Source: Methylobacterium currus (GTDB lineage Bacteria; Pseudomonadota; Alphaproteobacteria; Rhizobiales; Beijerinckiaceae). From it: a stretch of DNA of 64,000 bases. This document shows positions 8,391 to 17,500 of the stretch, piece by piece. Position 1 is the stretch's first letter. Each line of letters opens with the position of its first letter. The stretch lies in the NCBI RefSeq assembly GCF_003058325.1, contig NZ_CP028843.1:6119001-6183000 (forward strand). Direction: 5' to 3'. The translations under genes and the position numbers were made by a program. The notes under the pieces were generated by a model. The model searched no databases. It was not told the DNA's origin and worked only from the letters and a program-made list of their open reading frames with translations.

Positions 8391-8562
8391 TTGTCCCTAG
8401 TGGGCATTCGGTTCAGGCGAGACGGCCGGACGAGCGCGGCCGCGCCGGTCGGCCATGTCTCGTCGCGGGTTTGCCGGAGGCGGCGGAGCGGCGGCTGCGC
8501 GGCCCGCGGCGTTTATTCCGGGCGGGCACGCTCGTGTCGGGCGCGGGGCGGGCCGCAAGGAC

Positions 8563-9171
8563 ATGTCCAGTGACCGGGTCGGTGGCGGCTTCCGCGGATC
8601 GGCCGAGAGAGGCGTCTTGATCGGTCAGGAAAACGAGTTGCGGGCCTTGCTGTCGTCCGGCCTGGCCGGAAGCGCGACGGACTACCGCCTGTTCCTGGAG
8701 CGGCTTGGGCCGCACCTGAGGGCTTACTTCAAGGGTAAGCTCGCCCGCTCCGGACGCGCGGCGCCGGAAGCGGAGGATCTCGTCCAGGAAACGTTGATGG
8801 CGGTCCACACGCGACGGCACACCTACGATGTCGGCCAGCCGGTCACGCCCTGGCTTTACGCGATCGCGCGCTACAAGCTCATCGACCACCTGAGACGCAC
8901 GCGCGCCTCGCTCGCCGACGTGCCCGTGGAGGACGCGGGCGAACTGGTCGCGCATGACGACCACGCCGCCGTAGAGAGCACGCTCGACGTCGAGCGTCTG
9001 CTCGGTCAGCTTCCGGGCAAGATGCGGCAGGCGATCCGGGCCATGAAGGTCGAAGGCCTGAGCGTGGCCGAGGCCGCGGCGCGCTCCGGCATGTCGGAAT
9101 CGGCCATCAAGGTCAGCGTCCACCGCGGGTTGAAGGCGTTGGCCGCCATGGCAGGAGGCAAAGGGGAATGA
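8563..9171 (+). CDS. sigF: ECF sigma factor, SigF type
   Basis: A group 4 sigma factor with region 2 (AEDLVQETLMAVHTRRHTYD, then PWLYAIARYKLIDHLRR) and region 4 (LPGKMRQAIRAMKVEGLSVAEAA, then SAIKVSVHRGLKAL). It pairs with the DUF1109 anti-sigma factor encoded downstream with a 4-base ATGA overlap. The relatives I know are Caulobacter SigF/NrsF, which respond to chromate, cadmium and oxidative stress. I give the ATG at 8563, but a TTG at 8617 with GAGAGAGG just upstream is an equally good start and would give 184 residues. A GTAACC-N16-CGGA promoter lies upstream. Confidence 0.9.
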   Translation: MSSDRVGGGFRGSAERGVLIGQENELRALLSSGLAGSATDYRLFLERLGPHLRAYFKGKLARSGRAAPEAEDLVQETLMAVHTRRHTYDVGQPVTPWLYAIARYKLIDHLRRTRASLADVPVEDAGELVAHDDHAAVESTLDVERLLGQLPGKMRQAIRAMKVEGLSVAEAAARSGMSESAIKVSVHRGLKALAAMAGGKGE

Positions 9172-9818
9172 AGACCGACGAACTCATCGGCTTGCTCGGC
9201 GCGAGCTTCGCCAGCGAGCCTGCCAAGTCTCCTGGCATGCTGCGGCGGATCGCGCTCGGGGCCGCCATCGGGGCCGCCGGGGCGCTCTGCCTCGCCCTTC
9301 TCGCATTGGGCGTCCGGCCTGACTTGGGTGAAGGCAAGTCACTGACCTTCCTCCTGGCCAAGCTGGCCTTCGCCCTCGCCGTCGGTGGCCTGGCCCTGCG
9401 TTACCTCGGTCGCATCGCTCGCCCAGGGGGCGAGAGGAGGGTGCATCTCGGCATCGCGGCCCTGCCGTTCGCGGCTGTCATGGTCCTCGCTGCCCTCAGC
9501 CTCGCCAACGCGCCTGCGGCACACTGGGGGACTATGCTCACCGGCCACATGTGGCTCGAATGCCTCATCTCCATCCCGGTGATCGCGGTGGTCCCCTTCG
9601 CGACCCTGATGTGGGTGGTCCGGAAGTTCGGCGCGCCGACGGACCTCGTCCGGGCCGGGGCCCTGGTCGGGCTCGCTTCGGGAGGTGTGAGCGCGATGGG
9701 CTACGCGATTCACTGCATGGACGACACCGTGCCCTTCATCGCGCTCTGGTACGGCGGCACGATTGCCCTCTGCACGCTGGCGGGCGCGCTTCTCGGGCCT
9801 CGCCTGCTGCGCTGGTAA
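9168..9818 (+). CDS. nrsF: DUF1109 (NrsF-type) membrane anti-sigma factor
   Basis: A 216-residue inner-membrane protein with six predicted transmembrane segments, typical of DUF1109/NrsF. It would hold the sigma factor at the membrane and release it on heavy-metal stress. Cys in MWLECLISIP and YAIHCMDD correspond in position to the paired periplasmic Cys described as the metal/redox switch of Caulobacter NrsF. The start overlaps the sigma factor stop. Length is normal for the family. Confidence 0.9.
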   Translation: MKTDELIGLLGASFASEPAKSPGMLRRIALGAAIGAAGALCLALLALGVRPDLGEGKSLTFLLAKLAFALAVGGLALRYLGRIARPGGERRVHLGIAALPFAAVMVLAALSLANAPAAHWGTMLTGHMWLECLISIPVIAVVPFATLMWVVRKFGAPTDLVRAGALVGLASGGVSAMGYAIHCMDDTVPFIALWYGGTIALCTLAGALLGPRLLRW

Positions 9819-9883
9819 GGCCGTCGGCTCACCCATACGCAAAAGCGAACCGCTCCCGGCCCGCCGCGCGCTTCAGGGGCGGG

Positions 9884-10783
9884 TCAGCCCGGAGGCGTCC
9901 AGTTCGGCCGTGGGTACCCGGACAGGTCACCGTGTCGCGCGGCGCGGACGCGCGGATGTGCATCCCACGCCTCCTGCGTCAGCTCCTCCCCGTCGATCAG
10001 GAAGGCGCTCGCCCCGTCCTGTGCCACCACCGCGGGGCCGAGAGGATTATCGAGGATATCGTAGAGCCCGGCCGCCTCGTTCCAGGCGCGGACCGAAACC
10101 GAACGGCGCTCGTCCATGAGGAAGGCGCAGTGCGTCCCCGCGGGATGGGGTGGCAGGACAGCCCCTGCCCGCACGGGTGCAGCGGTCGCGCGCCCGGGAG
10201 GCGAGGGAAGGCCGGCGAGGAAGGCGAGCGCACGCTGTGCCAGAACCTCCTCGAACCCGCATTCCGCTACGCGCGCCTGGATGACGGCAAGGTCGAGAGG
10301 CCGGGCCCGATGGTAGGCCGCGATGTAGTCCCTGTCCTTGTCGGCGAGGCGGGCGAGCTTGGAAACGATCAGGTCCTCCGGGCCGGGGGCCACCACCGTC
10401 ACGGTCGCCGTGCCGTGGCCTCTCACCTCCCGCACCACCGCGCGCGAGGGCCACGAGGGCGGCAGGCGGGCGGTGCGGTCGTCGACGCCGTCGATGTAGA
10501 AACCGTGCGCCGTGTGGAAGTGCGAGCCCTCGCCGAAGATCACGGAGATCTCTTCGGATGCCTCCGCGAGGTCGTCGTCCTGGGCTGCCTCCCAGGCCCG
10601 AGCGTTGGCGGGATAGGCGTCGATCTCGGGCGACATGCACATCGTGACCGGCGCGCCGGGCCAGCCCACGAGGATGCCCTGGCTGCCGACGACCACCACG
10701 GTGCGAGCCTTGAAGTGCAACGCCAGCGAACGGGCTGTGCGCTCCAGGTCCGCGACCGTCCGGATCTCAATCGGACGGCTCAC
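9884..10783 (-). CDS. DUF6036-like nucleotidyltransferase, possible toxin of a TA-type pair
   Basis: A 299-residue protein whose N-terminal half looks like the nucleotidyltransferase fold of DUF6036/AbiEii-like proteins. VVVVGSQGILVGWPG provides the GS motif, MCMSPEIDAYP the acidic pair, and APGPEDLIVSKLARLADKDRDY the following helix. The C-terminal 100 residues are less conserved. It overlaps the partner gene upstream by 4 bases (ATGA). Such pairs often act as toxin-antitoxin or phage-defence modules; activity here is inferred. Confidence 0.65.
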   Translation of the reverse strand: MSRPIEIRTVADLERTARSLALHFKARTVVVVGSQGILVGWPGAPVTMCMSPEIDAYPANARAWEAAQDDDLAEASEEISVIFGEGSHFHTAHGFYIDGVDDRTARLPPSWPSRAVVREVRGHGTATVTVVAPGPEDLIVSKLARLADKDRDYIAAYHRARPLDLAVIQARVAECGFEEVLAQRALAFLAGLPSPPGRATAAPVRAGAVLPPHPAGTHCAFLMDERRSVSVRAWNEAAGLYDILDNPLGPAVVAQDGASAFLIDGEELTQEAWDAHPRVRAARHGDLSGYPRPNWTPPG

Positions 10784-11145
10784 GCCGGAACGGAGGAGCC
10801 TTGGCGGCCGGCATGCGCCGCGCGTTGGGCGGCCGCGCCTTTACGTGCCAGGCGCCAGATCCGCTTCCGGACGTTCGGGTCGCGCACGAACGACACGCCC
10901 TCCCCTTCCAGGAACGGCGAGGACAGCCGAAGCCGCTGCATACCCTCGTCCCGCCGGGTGAGGAGTTGCCGGATCGTCCCCGGCGGCTGCCCAAGGATCT
11001 CGCGCCACTCGGAGACGAAGGTGCGCTCGGGGTAGTCCGCCTCAAGCCGCATGACGGCCATCTTGGCGCTATCGAGGATGCCCGGGTCGCGCGCGAGCCG
11101 ACGCGCCACCAGCCGATGGATCATCAGCTTGGCACGGTCGTTCAC
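10780..11145 (-). CDS. Partner protein of the nucleotidyltransferase
   Basis: A 121-residue basic, mostly helical protein (KLMIHRLVARRLARDPG, then SEWREILGQPPGTIRQLLTR). I chose GTG at 11145 because AGGGA lies just upstream and no ATG fits. Its stop overlaps the next gene's start. It may be the antitoxin or regulator of the pair. I do not recognise a named domain. The arrangement (small gene first, larger nucleotidyltransferase second, tight overlap) is what suggests a two-gene defence or addiction cassette. Confidence 0.6.
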   Translation of the reverse strand: MNDRAKLMIHRLVARRLARDPGILDSAKMAVMRLEADYPERTFVSEWREILGQPPGTIRQLLTRRDEGMQRLRLSSPFLEGEGVSFVRDPNVRKRIWRLARKGAAAQRAAHAGRQGSSVPA

Positions 11146-11310
11146 GACTTCCCTGTTTACCTCGGGACGCACGGGATGCCTCCGGAGCCGCTCGTGTTTC
11201 GGACGGTGGCCATTATGCCCGACGCCCGGAAACCCGACAACGTCGAAATCGAGGCTCGGTTCGGCGTCCACAGAGCCTTGGCTCTCCGGGGAGGCAGGGC
11301 TCGGTCCTCT

Positions 11311-11336
11311 GTAACCCAGGATCTGCGGGTCCCGAA
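11311..11336 (+). promoter_or_regulatory. SigF-type promoter candidate
   Basis: GTAACC (11311-11316), exactly 16 bases, then CGAA (11333-11336). It is 53 bases upstream of the small secreted protein start at 11389. Confidence 0.65.
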
Positions 11337-11388
11337 GTCGTTCGTAGCGGCGCCTCGAAGGCATACGCAAACGACGATGGAGCATTCG

Positions 11389-11673
11389 ATGAAGTACATC
11401 CTTGCAGCCCTGGCGGCCTCCACGATCATGACGGGCGGCGCTTGGGCGCATCCGCGGCTGACCGGCGAGGCCGTTCCCTCGGCAGGCTGGAGCGTCCTGG
11501 AAGGCCCAACGGGAGCCGCGCCCGAGGTGACGGGCAGCCTCGGCCGCGTTTGGGAGGGGCGTGATCTCCAGGGACGGGACCTGAGGAGCAGCACGCGCGG
11601 AAATGCCCAGTTCCCCGAGCGTCCCGCCGCGGCCCAGAACCTCGGCACCACTTCGGGTGGACCCGCGTTCTAA
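11389..11673 (+). CDS. Small secreted protein, SigF-promoter associated
   Basis: A 94-residue protein with a signal peptide (YILAALAASTIMTGGAWA) and a low-complexity mature part without Cys. No family is recognised. GGAG precedes the ATG at 11389 at normal spacing; an in-frame ATG at 11377 is possible. A GTAACC-N16-CGAA promoter directly upstream suggests it belongs to the sigma factor regulon. It lies just before the Cys-rich secreted gene and the cus operon. Confidence 0.6.
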   Translation: MKYILAALAASTIMTGGAWAHPRLTGEAVPSAGWSVLEGPTGAAPEVTGSLGRVWEGRDLQGRDLRSSTRGNAQFPERPAAAQNLGTTSGGPAF

Positions 11674-11702
11674 TCAACGTCGGGCACGTTGCGGGAGCGG
11701 CT

Positions 11703-11728
11703 GTAACCCGTGGGCCCGCACCCGCGAA
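11703..11728 (+). promoter_or_regulatory. SigF-type promoter candidate
   Basis: GTAACC (11703-11708), 16 bases, CGAA (11725-11728). It is 80 bases upstream of the Cys-rich secreted gene at 11809 and could also serve the cus operon that follows. Confidence 0.65.
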
Positions 11729-11808
11729 CTTGTATTCGCCGGACTCATCGCGAGCCCGGCGCGTCCGGGGCTAGGCAAAGCCCCCGATCAGTGGGATCTT
11801 GGGAGCGG

Positions 11809-12210
11809 ATGTCGATCCGATCCACCATAGCGCGCCTGCTCACGGCCCTCGCCGTGCTCGGCCTGATCGCCGGGGCGTCCGTCGCCCCCGCGCAGGCGCG
11901 CGCCTTCGTGGGCGACGGCGTTCAGCGGGGCATGGTCGCTCAGCAAGGTGGCGTCACGACGCCACACGTCGCGCCGATGCCCGACGACATGTCGTGCTGC
12001 GATCCCGAGCCCTCGGGCCCGGACTGCCGCGACACCAAGGCCTGCCCCTTCGCGGCGGCCTGCGCCGCGAAGATCGTGCCGGGGATCCTGCCCTCCCCGC
12101 CTGCCGATGGCGGCCCGGTCGCTCCGGTCCTCCTGCCCGTTCGGCAGGACCATATCGGGCCGAGTTTGGCCGCAGCCCCGCAGGCCCCCCCTCCCAAACC
12201 GCGTTCCTGA
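11809..12210 (+). CDS. Small secreted Cys-rich protein upstream of cus operon
   Basis: A 133-residue protein with an N-terminal signal (LLTALAVLGLIAGASVAPAQA). A Cys cluster follows (MSCCDPEPSGPDCRDTKACP, then AAACAAK), and the tail is Pro-rich. The six Cys suggest metal binding or disulfides in the periplasm; I recognise no named family. It is 237 bases upstream of the FixH-like gene on the same strand and has a SigF-type promoter in front. It may be the first gene of the copper/silver efflux operon. Confidence 0.65.
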   Translation: MSIRSTIARLLTALAVLGLIAGASVAPAQARAFVGDGVQRGMVAQQGGVTTPHVAPMPDDMSCCDPEPSGPDCRDTKACPFAAACAAKIVPGILPSPPADGGPVAPVLLPVRQDHIGPSLAAAPQAPPPKPRS

Positions 12211-12447
12211 GCACGCCCGAGAGCGGTGCCGCCCCGTGCGTGAGCATGCACGGCAGCCTTCGCGCACCGCCGCGCCGCGACGGCCCGAACGGTCGGGCTC
12301 CCGCATCCAGACGCTCCGGAACAGGATCATCCCCGTGTCCACCGAACATCCCGCATCCCCGCGGCCGCGTCCTGCCCCGGCGCATCCCGCACGCCCCGAG
12401 CCACGCGCGGCCCGTCTCCCCATCCTCTCAGTCCCAAGGATGGCGCC

Positions 12448-12993
12448 ATGACGGGCCGGGAGGATTTTTTCGATGCTTACCAGGAGGACCGGCCGGCAGT
12501 GCGAGGCGCTTGGCTCCTGCTCGGGCTCGTCCTCATCGTAGCAGCCCTAGCGGGAGCCGGCGCCGGCTACGGGCTCGCGCGCGGCGCATGGGTCATTCCC
12601 GGCGCGGTCGCGGCACGGCTTCCGGAACCGGTCGCGGCGTGGCTGCCCAAGGGCGCGCCACTCATGCCCCCAAACCTCAAGGATTATTCCTTCGAGCTCC
12701 TGGATCCCGAGACTAAATCGGGCGAGGCGACACTCAGGGTGCGTCTGCTCGACAAGCGCGCCGGCAAGCCCGTGGCCGACGCGCTTGTCTACGCCCGACG
12801 CCTCGACATGGCACCCGACGGGATGCCGACGATGACGGGTAAGATGAAGCCAGAGGCGAGCCCGGAGCCGGGCATCTACGCCTTCAGGGCCAATCTGGCG
12901 ATGGATGGCCGCTGGCGCCTCTCGCTGGCCGCGAAGGTGCCGGGCGAGACCGGCACAGTCCAAGACCAACTCGTGCTCAGGGCCGTCGAGTGA
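12448..12993 (+). CDS. FixH/YtkA-like membrane-anchored periplasmic protein
   Basis: A 181-residue protein with one N-terminal transmembrane segment (AWLLLGLVLIVAALAGAGAG). A periplasmic beta-sandwich follows, with YSFELLDPETKSGEATLRVR and RRLDMAPDGMPTMTGKMKPE, typical of the FixH/YtkA-like domain found beside heavy-metal RND pumps. The Met-rich loop could bind Cu(I). Its stop overlaps the CusB start (TGATG), so the three genes are coupled. The role is probably metal handling for the pump; this is by analogy. Confidence 0.75.
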   Translation: MTGREDFFDAYQEDRPAVRGAWLLLGLVLIVAALAGAGAGYGLARGAWVIPGAVAARLPEPVAAWLPKGAPLMPPNLKDYSFELLDPETKSGEATLRVRLLDKRAGKPVADALVYARRLDMAPDGMPTMTGKMKPEASPEPGIYAFRANLAMDGRWRLSLAAKVPGETGTVQDQLVLRAVE

Positions 12994-14522
12994 TGGACCA
13001 GACGACACCGATCCACCTGGCGCGGCGACGTGACCGCGCGCACCCGGGCGGCCAGGCGAAGGCGTGGGTCGCGGCCCTCGTTCTCCTGCCCCTCGCCGTC
13101 GGCGGCGGCGCCCTCGCCGGGCTGAAGGCCGGCGAGGCGGGATGGCCCCTGCCGGCATGGTTCCCAGCCTCGGTCTCCGGTCTGCTCGTCGGTCGCGACG
13201 CGAAGCCGGCCGCGGCCGCGGATGCGCCCGTGCTCTACTACCGTGACCCCGACGGAAAGGCGGCCTACGCGCTCGCCCCGGCGCGGACGCCCGACGGACG
13301 CGACTACCTTCCGGTGCATGTCGGCGAGGATGTCGACTTCGAGCCGCGGCCCGCAGCGGCGAAGGAAGCCACGGCGAACGCCACCTACGCCGCGCCCCCG
13401 GCCGTGGGCCGGAAGATCCTCTACTACCGCAACCCAATGGGCCTGCCCGACACCTCGCCGGTGCCGAGGAAGGACTCGATGGGGATGGACTACCTCCCCG
13501 TCTACGAGGGCGAGGCCGAGGACGGGAACACCGTCAAGATCTCGCCCGGCAAGGTCCAGCGCACCGGCGTGCGCACCGAGCGGGCCGAACGTCGCGTCGT
13601 CAGCCGACCGGTGCGGGTCCCCGGCACCGTCACGCTCGACGAGCGGCGCGTCACCGTCGTGGCGACACGCTCGGATGCCTACGTCGACCACGTCGAGAAC
13701 GTGACGACGGGCGACCGGGTGCGGAAGGGCCAGCCCCTGGTCCACGTCTACTCGCCCGAGATCAACGCGGCGGCCGCCCAGCTCATCGCCAATCCCGGCT
13801 TCGACGGGGCCCGGCGGCGCCTGCAGAACCTGAACGTCTCGGAGGAGGTGATCAACGAGATGGAGCGGACCCGGAAGGTGCCGATGGCCATCACTTGGTC
13901 CGCGCCCCGGGACGGCCTCGTCCTGCAGCGCACTGCCATCGAGGGCATGAAGGCTGCGGCCGGCGACACCCTGTTCCGGATCGGCGACATCTCGACGATG
14001 TGGGTGTTGGCCGAGGTACCCGAGTACGACCTCGGCAGCGTCAAGGTTGGCCAGCCCGTCAGCGTGCGCGTGCGCTCGCTGCCCGGGCGTAGCTTCGCCG
14101 GTAAGGTCGGGCTGATCTACCCGCAGGTGAACGCCCAAACCCGCACCACCCGCGTGCGGGTCGAATTGCCGAACCCCGACGGGGTGCTCCTGCCCGATAT
14201 GTATGCCGACGTCGAGATCGGGACCGGGGCGACGAAGCCCGTCGTCGCGGTCCCGAACGATGCCATCATCGACACGGGCGCGCGCCAGGTCGTGCTCGTC
14301 GACAAGGGCGAGGGCCGCTTCGAGCCGCGCGAGGTCAAGGTCGGCGCCCGCGGCGAGGGGTACACCGAGATCCGCGAGGGCGTGCAGGCCGGCGAGCAAG
14401 TCGTGACCGCGGCCAACTTCCTGATCGACGCGGAGAGCAACCTGAAGGCGGCGCTGCAGAGCATGGCGGCGCCCAAGCCCCCCACCGAGCCGCGGGCGCA
14501 GGCCGAGGAGAAGCCAGAATGA
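12993..14522 (+). CDS. cusB: CusB-type periplasmic adaptor of a heavy-metal RND pump
   Basis: A 509-residue membrane-fusion protein linking the inner-membrane pump CusA to an outer-membrane channel. After an N-terminal anchor come two heavy-metal-binding segments. The second is canonical (LYYRNPMGLPDTSPVPRKDS, then MGMDYLPVY); the first (LYYRDPDGKAAYALAP) is degenerate. Barrel-sandwich and beta-barrel adaptor domains follow. ATG at 12993 overlaps the preceding stop; an in-frame GTG at 12990 is the alternative. The stop overlaps the cusA start (ATGA). Substrate is likely Cu(I)/Ag(I). Confidence 0.92.
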   Translation: MDQTTPIHLARRRDRAHPGGQAKAWVAALVLLPLAVGGGALAGLKAGEAGWPLPAWFPASVSGLLVGRDAKPAAAADAPVLYYRDPDGKAAYALAPARTPDGRDYLPVHVGEDVDFEPRPAAAKEATANATYAAPPAVGRKILYYRNPMGLPDTSPVPRKDSMGMDYLPVYEGEAEDGNTVKISPGKVQRTGVRTERAERRVVSRPVRVPGTVTLDERRVTVVATRSDAYVDHVENVTTGDRVRKGQPLVHVYSPEINAAAAQLIANPGFDGARRRLQNLNVSEEVINEMERTRKVPMAITWSAPRDGLVLQRTAIEGMKAAAGDTLFRIGDISTMWVLAEVPEYDLGSVKVGQPVSVRVRSLPGRSFAGKVGLIYPQVNAQTRTTRVRVELPNPDGVLLPDMYADVEIGTGATKPVVAVPNDAIIDTGARQVVLVDKGEGRFEPREVKVGARGEGYTEIREGVQAGEQVVTAANFLIDAESNLKAALQSMAAPKPPTEPRAQAEEKPE

Positions 14523-17500
14523 TCGCGCGCCTCATCGGCTGGTCGGCCCGCAACCTCGTCCTGGTGCTGATCGGGACCGTCTTCGTGGTGGCGGCCGGTC
14601 TCTACAGCGTGCGCACCCTGCCGCTCGATGCTATCCCGGACCTCTCGGACGTGCAGACCATCGTCTACACCGAGTACCCGGGGCAGGCGCCCCAGGTCGT
14701 CGAGGACCAGGTCACCTACCCGCTGACCACCGCCATGCTGACGGTTCCGAAGTCGAAGGTGGTACGCGGCTTCTCCTTCTTCGGGGTCTCGTTCGTCTAC
14801 GTCATCTTCGAGGACGGCACCGACCCGTACTGGGCCCGCTCGCGCGTGCTCGAATACCTGAGCGCGGCCGGCAAGCGCCTGCCGACCGGCGTGACGCCGA
14901 CGCTCGGGCCCGACGCGACGGGGGTGGGCTGGGTCTACCAGTACGCCATCGTTGCCAAGCAGCAGACGCTCGCCGAGCTGCGCTCGCTTCAGGACTGGGT
15001 GGTGCGCTTCGGGGCCTCGCGCGCCGAGGGCGTGGCCGAGGTCGCGGGCGTCGGCGGCTTCGTGAAGCAGTACAACGTCGTCGTCGATCCGAACCGCCTG
15101 CGCGCCCAGGGCATCCCGCTCAGCAGGCTCCGGGAGGCGATCCGGTCGAGCAACGCGGATGTCGGCGGCCGCACGGTCGAGCTCTCCGAGTTCGAGTTCA
15201 TGGTGCGCGGGCGCGGCTACCTGAAGAGCGTCGCCGACATCGAGAACATCGTGCTGAAGACCGAGGCCGGCACCCCGCTGCGGGTGCGGGACATCGCCCG
15301 GGTCGAGCTCGGGCCGGACGAGCGGCGCGGCATCACCGAGCTGAACGGCGAGGGCGAGGTCGCGGGCGGCATCATCCTGCAGCGCTTCGGCGCCAACGCC
15401 CTCAACGTCATCGAGGGCGCCAAGCGTCGCCTGACCGAGGTCGCCGCGAGCCTGCCGAAGGGCACCGAGATCCTGCCGGTCTACGACCGCTCACAGCTGA
15501 TCGAGGCAGCCATCGACACCCTGAAGCACACCCTGGTCGAGGAGAGCGTCATTGTGGCGCTCGTCTGCATCGTGTTCCTGCTGCACCTGCGCAGCGCGCT
15601 GGTGGCCATCCTGATGCTGCCGGTCGGCATCCTGATGGCGCTCGGCGCGATGCATCTCCTCGGGATCGGCGCCAACATCATGTCGCTGGGCGGCATCGCC
15701 ATCGCGGTCGGGGCCATGATCGACGCCGCCATCGTCATGATCGAGAACGCCCACAAGCACCTGGAGCGGGCGCCCCAGGGGAAGCCCCGTGTCGAGATCC
15801 TGGTGGAGGCCGCGGCCGAGGTCGGCCCCTCGCTGTTCTTCTCCCTCCTGGTAATCACGGTGAGCTTCCTGCCGATCTTCACCCTGGAGAGCCAGGAGGG
15901 GCGCCTGTTCGGGCCGCTTGCCTTCACCAAGACCTTCGCCATGGCCGCCGCGGCGGTCCTGTCGGTCACCCTGGTGCCGGCCCTGATGGTGCTGTTCGTG
16001 CGCGGGCGCATCATCCCCGAGCATCGCAACCCGCTGAACCAGCTGCTGATCTGGGTCTACCGCCCGGTCATCAAGGTTGTGCTCAGGGCCAAGGTGCTGA
16101 CCATCCTGCTGGCGGTGGCGGCGCTCGGCCTGACCATCTGGCCGGCCCGCCAACTCGGATCCGAGTTCATGCCAGACCTGAACGAGGGCACCCTGATGTA
16201 CATGCCCACGACCCTGCCGGGCATCTCGGTGACCCAGGCCGGGGAGCTGCTGGCGACCCAGGACCGCATCATCAAGTCCTTCCCGGAGGTGGCCTCCGTC
16301 TACGGCAAGGCGGGGCGTGCCTCGACGGCGACGGACCCCGCCCCCACCGAGATGTTCGAGACCATCATCACCCTGAAGCCGAAGGCGGAGTGGCGTCCCG
16401 GCGTGACGCTGGCGAGCCTCAAGGCCGAGATGGACAAGGCCCTGCAGTTTCCCGGTGTGTCGAATGCTTGGACGCAGCCGATCCGGGCCCGCATCGACAT
16501 GCTCTCGACCGGCATCCGCACGCCGGTCGGCATCAAGATCTACGGCATCGACCTGACCGAGATGGAGAAGGTCGCCCGGCAGGTCGAGGCGGTCGTGCGC
16601 AACGTGCCGGGCACGTCGAGCGCCTACGCGGAGCGGGTCATCGGCGGCTACTTCCTCGACATCACGCCGGACCGGGAGGCGCTCGGGCGCTACGGCCTCA
16701 TGGTCGGGGACGTACAGGACATCATCGCGACGGCGCTCGGCGGCGAGAGCGTCACGAACACGGTCGAGGGCCGCGAGCGCTACACCGTCAACGTGCGCTA
16801 CCCGCGCGCCTTCCGTTCAAATCCGCAATCCATCGCCACCGAAGTGCAGGTGCCGTTGCCGGCCGGCGGTACGGTTCCGCTCGGCGAGGTGGCCAAGGTT
16901 CAGCTGACCCGGGGGCCGACCTCGATCCGCACCGAGAACGGGCAGCTCGCGGTCTACATCTTCGTCGACCTGGCCGGGCGCGATCTCGGCGGCTACGTCG
17001 CCGAGGCCCGGGACGCGGTCGCCAAGGAGGTCCAGCTCCCGCAGGGCATGAGCATCCAGTGGAGCGGGCAGTTCGAGTACCTGGAGCGGGCGGAGGCCAG
17101 GCTGAAGATCGTGGTGCCCGTGACCCTGCTCGTCATCTTCCTGCTCCTCTACCTGAACTTCCGGCGCCTGACCGAGACGCTCATCGTCATGCTGTCCCTG
17201 CCCTTCGCCCTGGTCGGCGGGGTGTGGCTGATGTGGTGGATGGGCTTCAACATGTCGGTCGCGGTGGCGGTGGGATTCATCGCGCTCGCCGGCGTTGCCG
17301 CGGAGACCGGCGTGATCATGCTGGTCTACCTCGACCATGCCTGGGACGAGCGGCGGGCTGCCGCCCTGGCCGCCGGGCGGGAGAGCACGCGCGCGGACCT
17401 GTACCAAGCCATCATGGTGGGCGCGGTCGAGCGGGTGCGCCCGAAGATGATGACGGTCGTCGCCATCATGGCGGGCCTGCTGCCCATCCTCTGGAGCACC

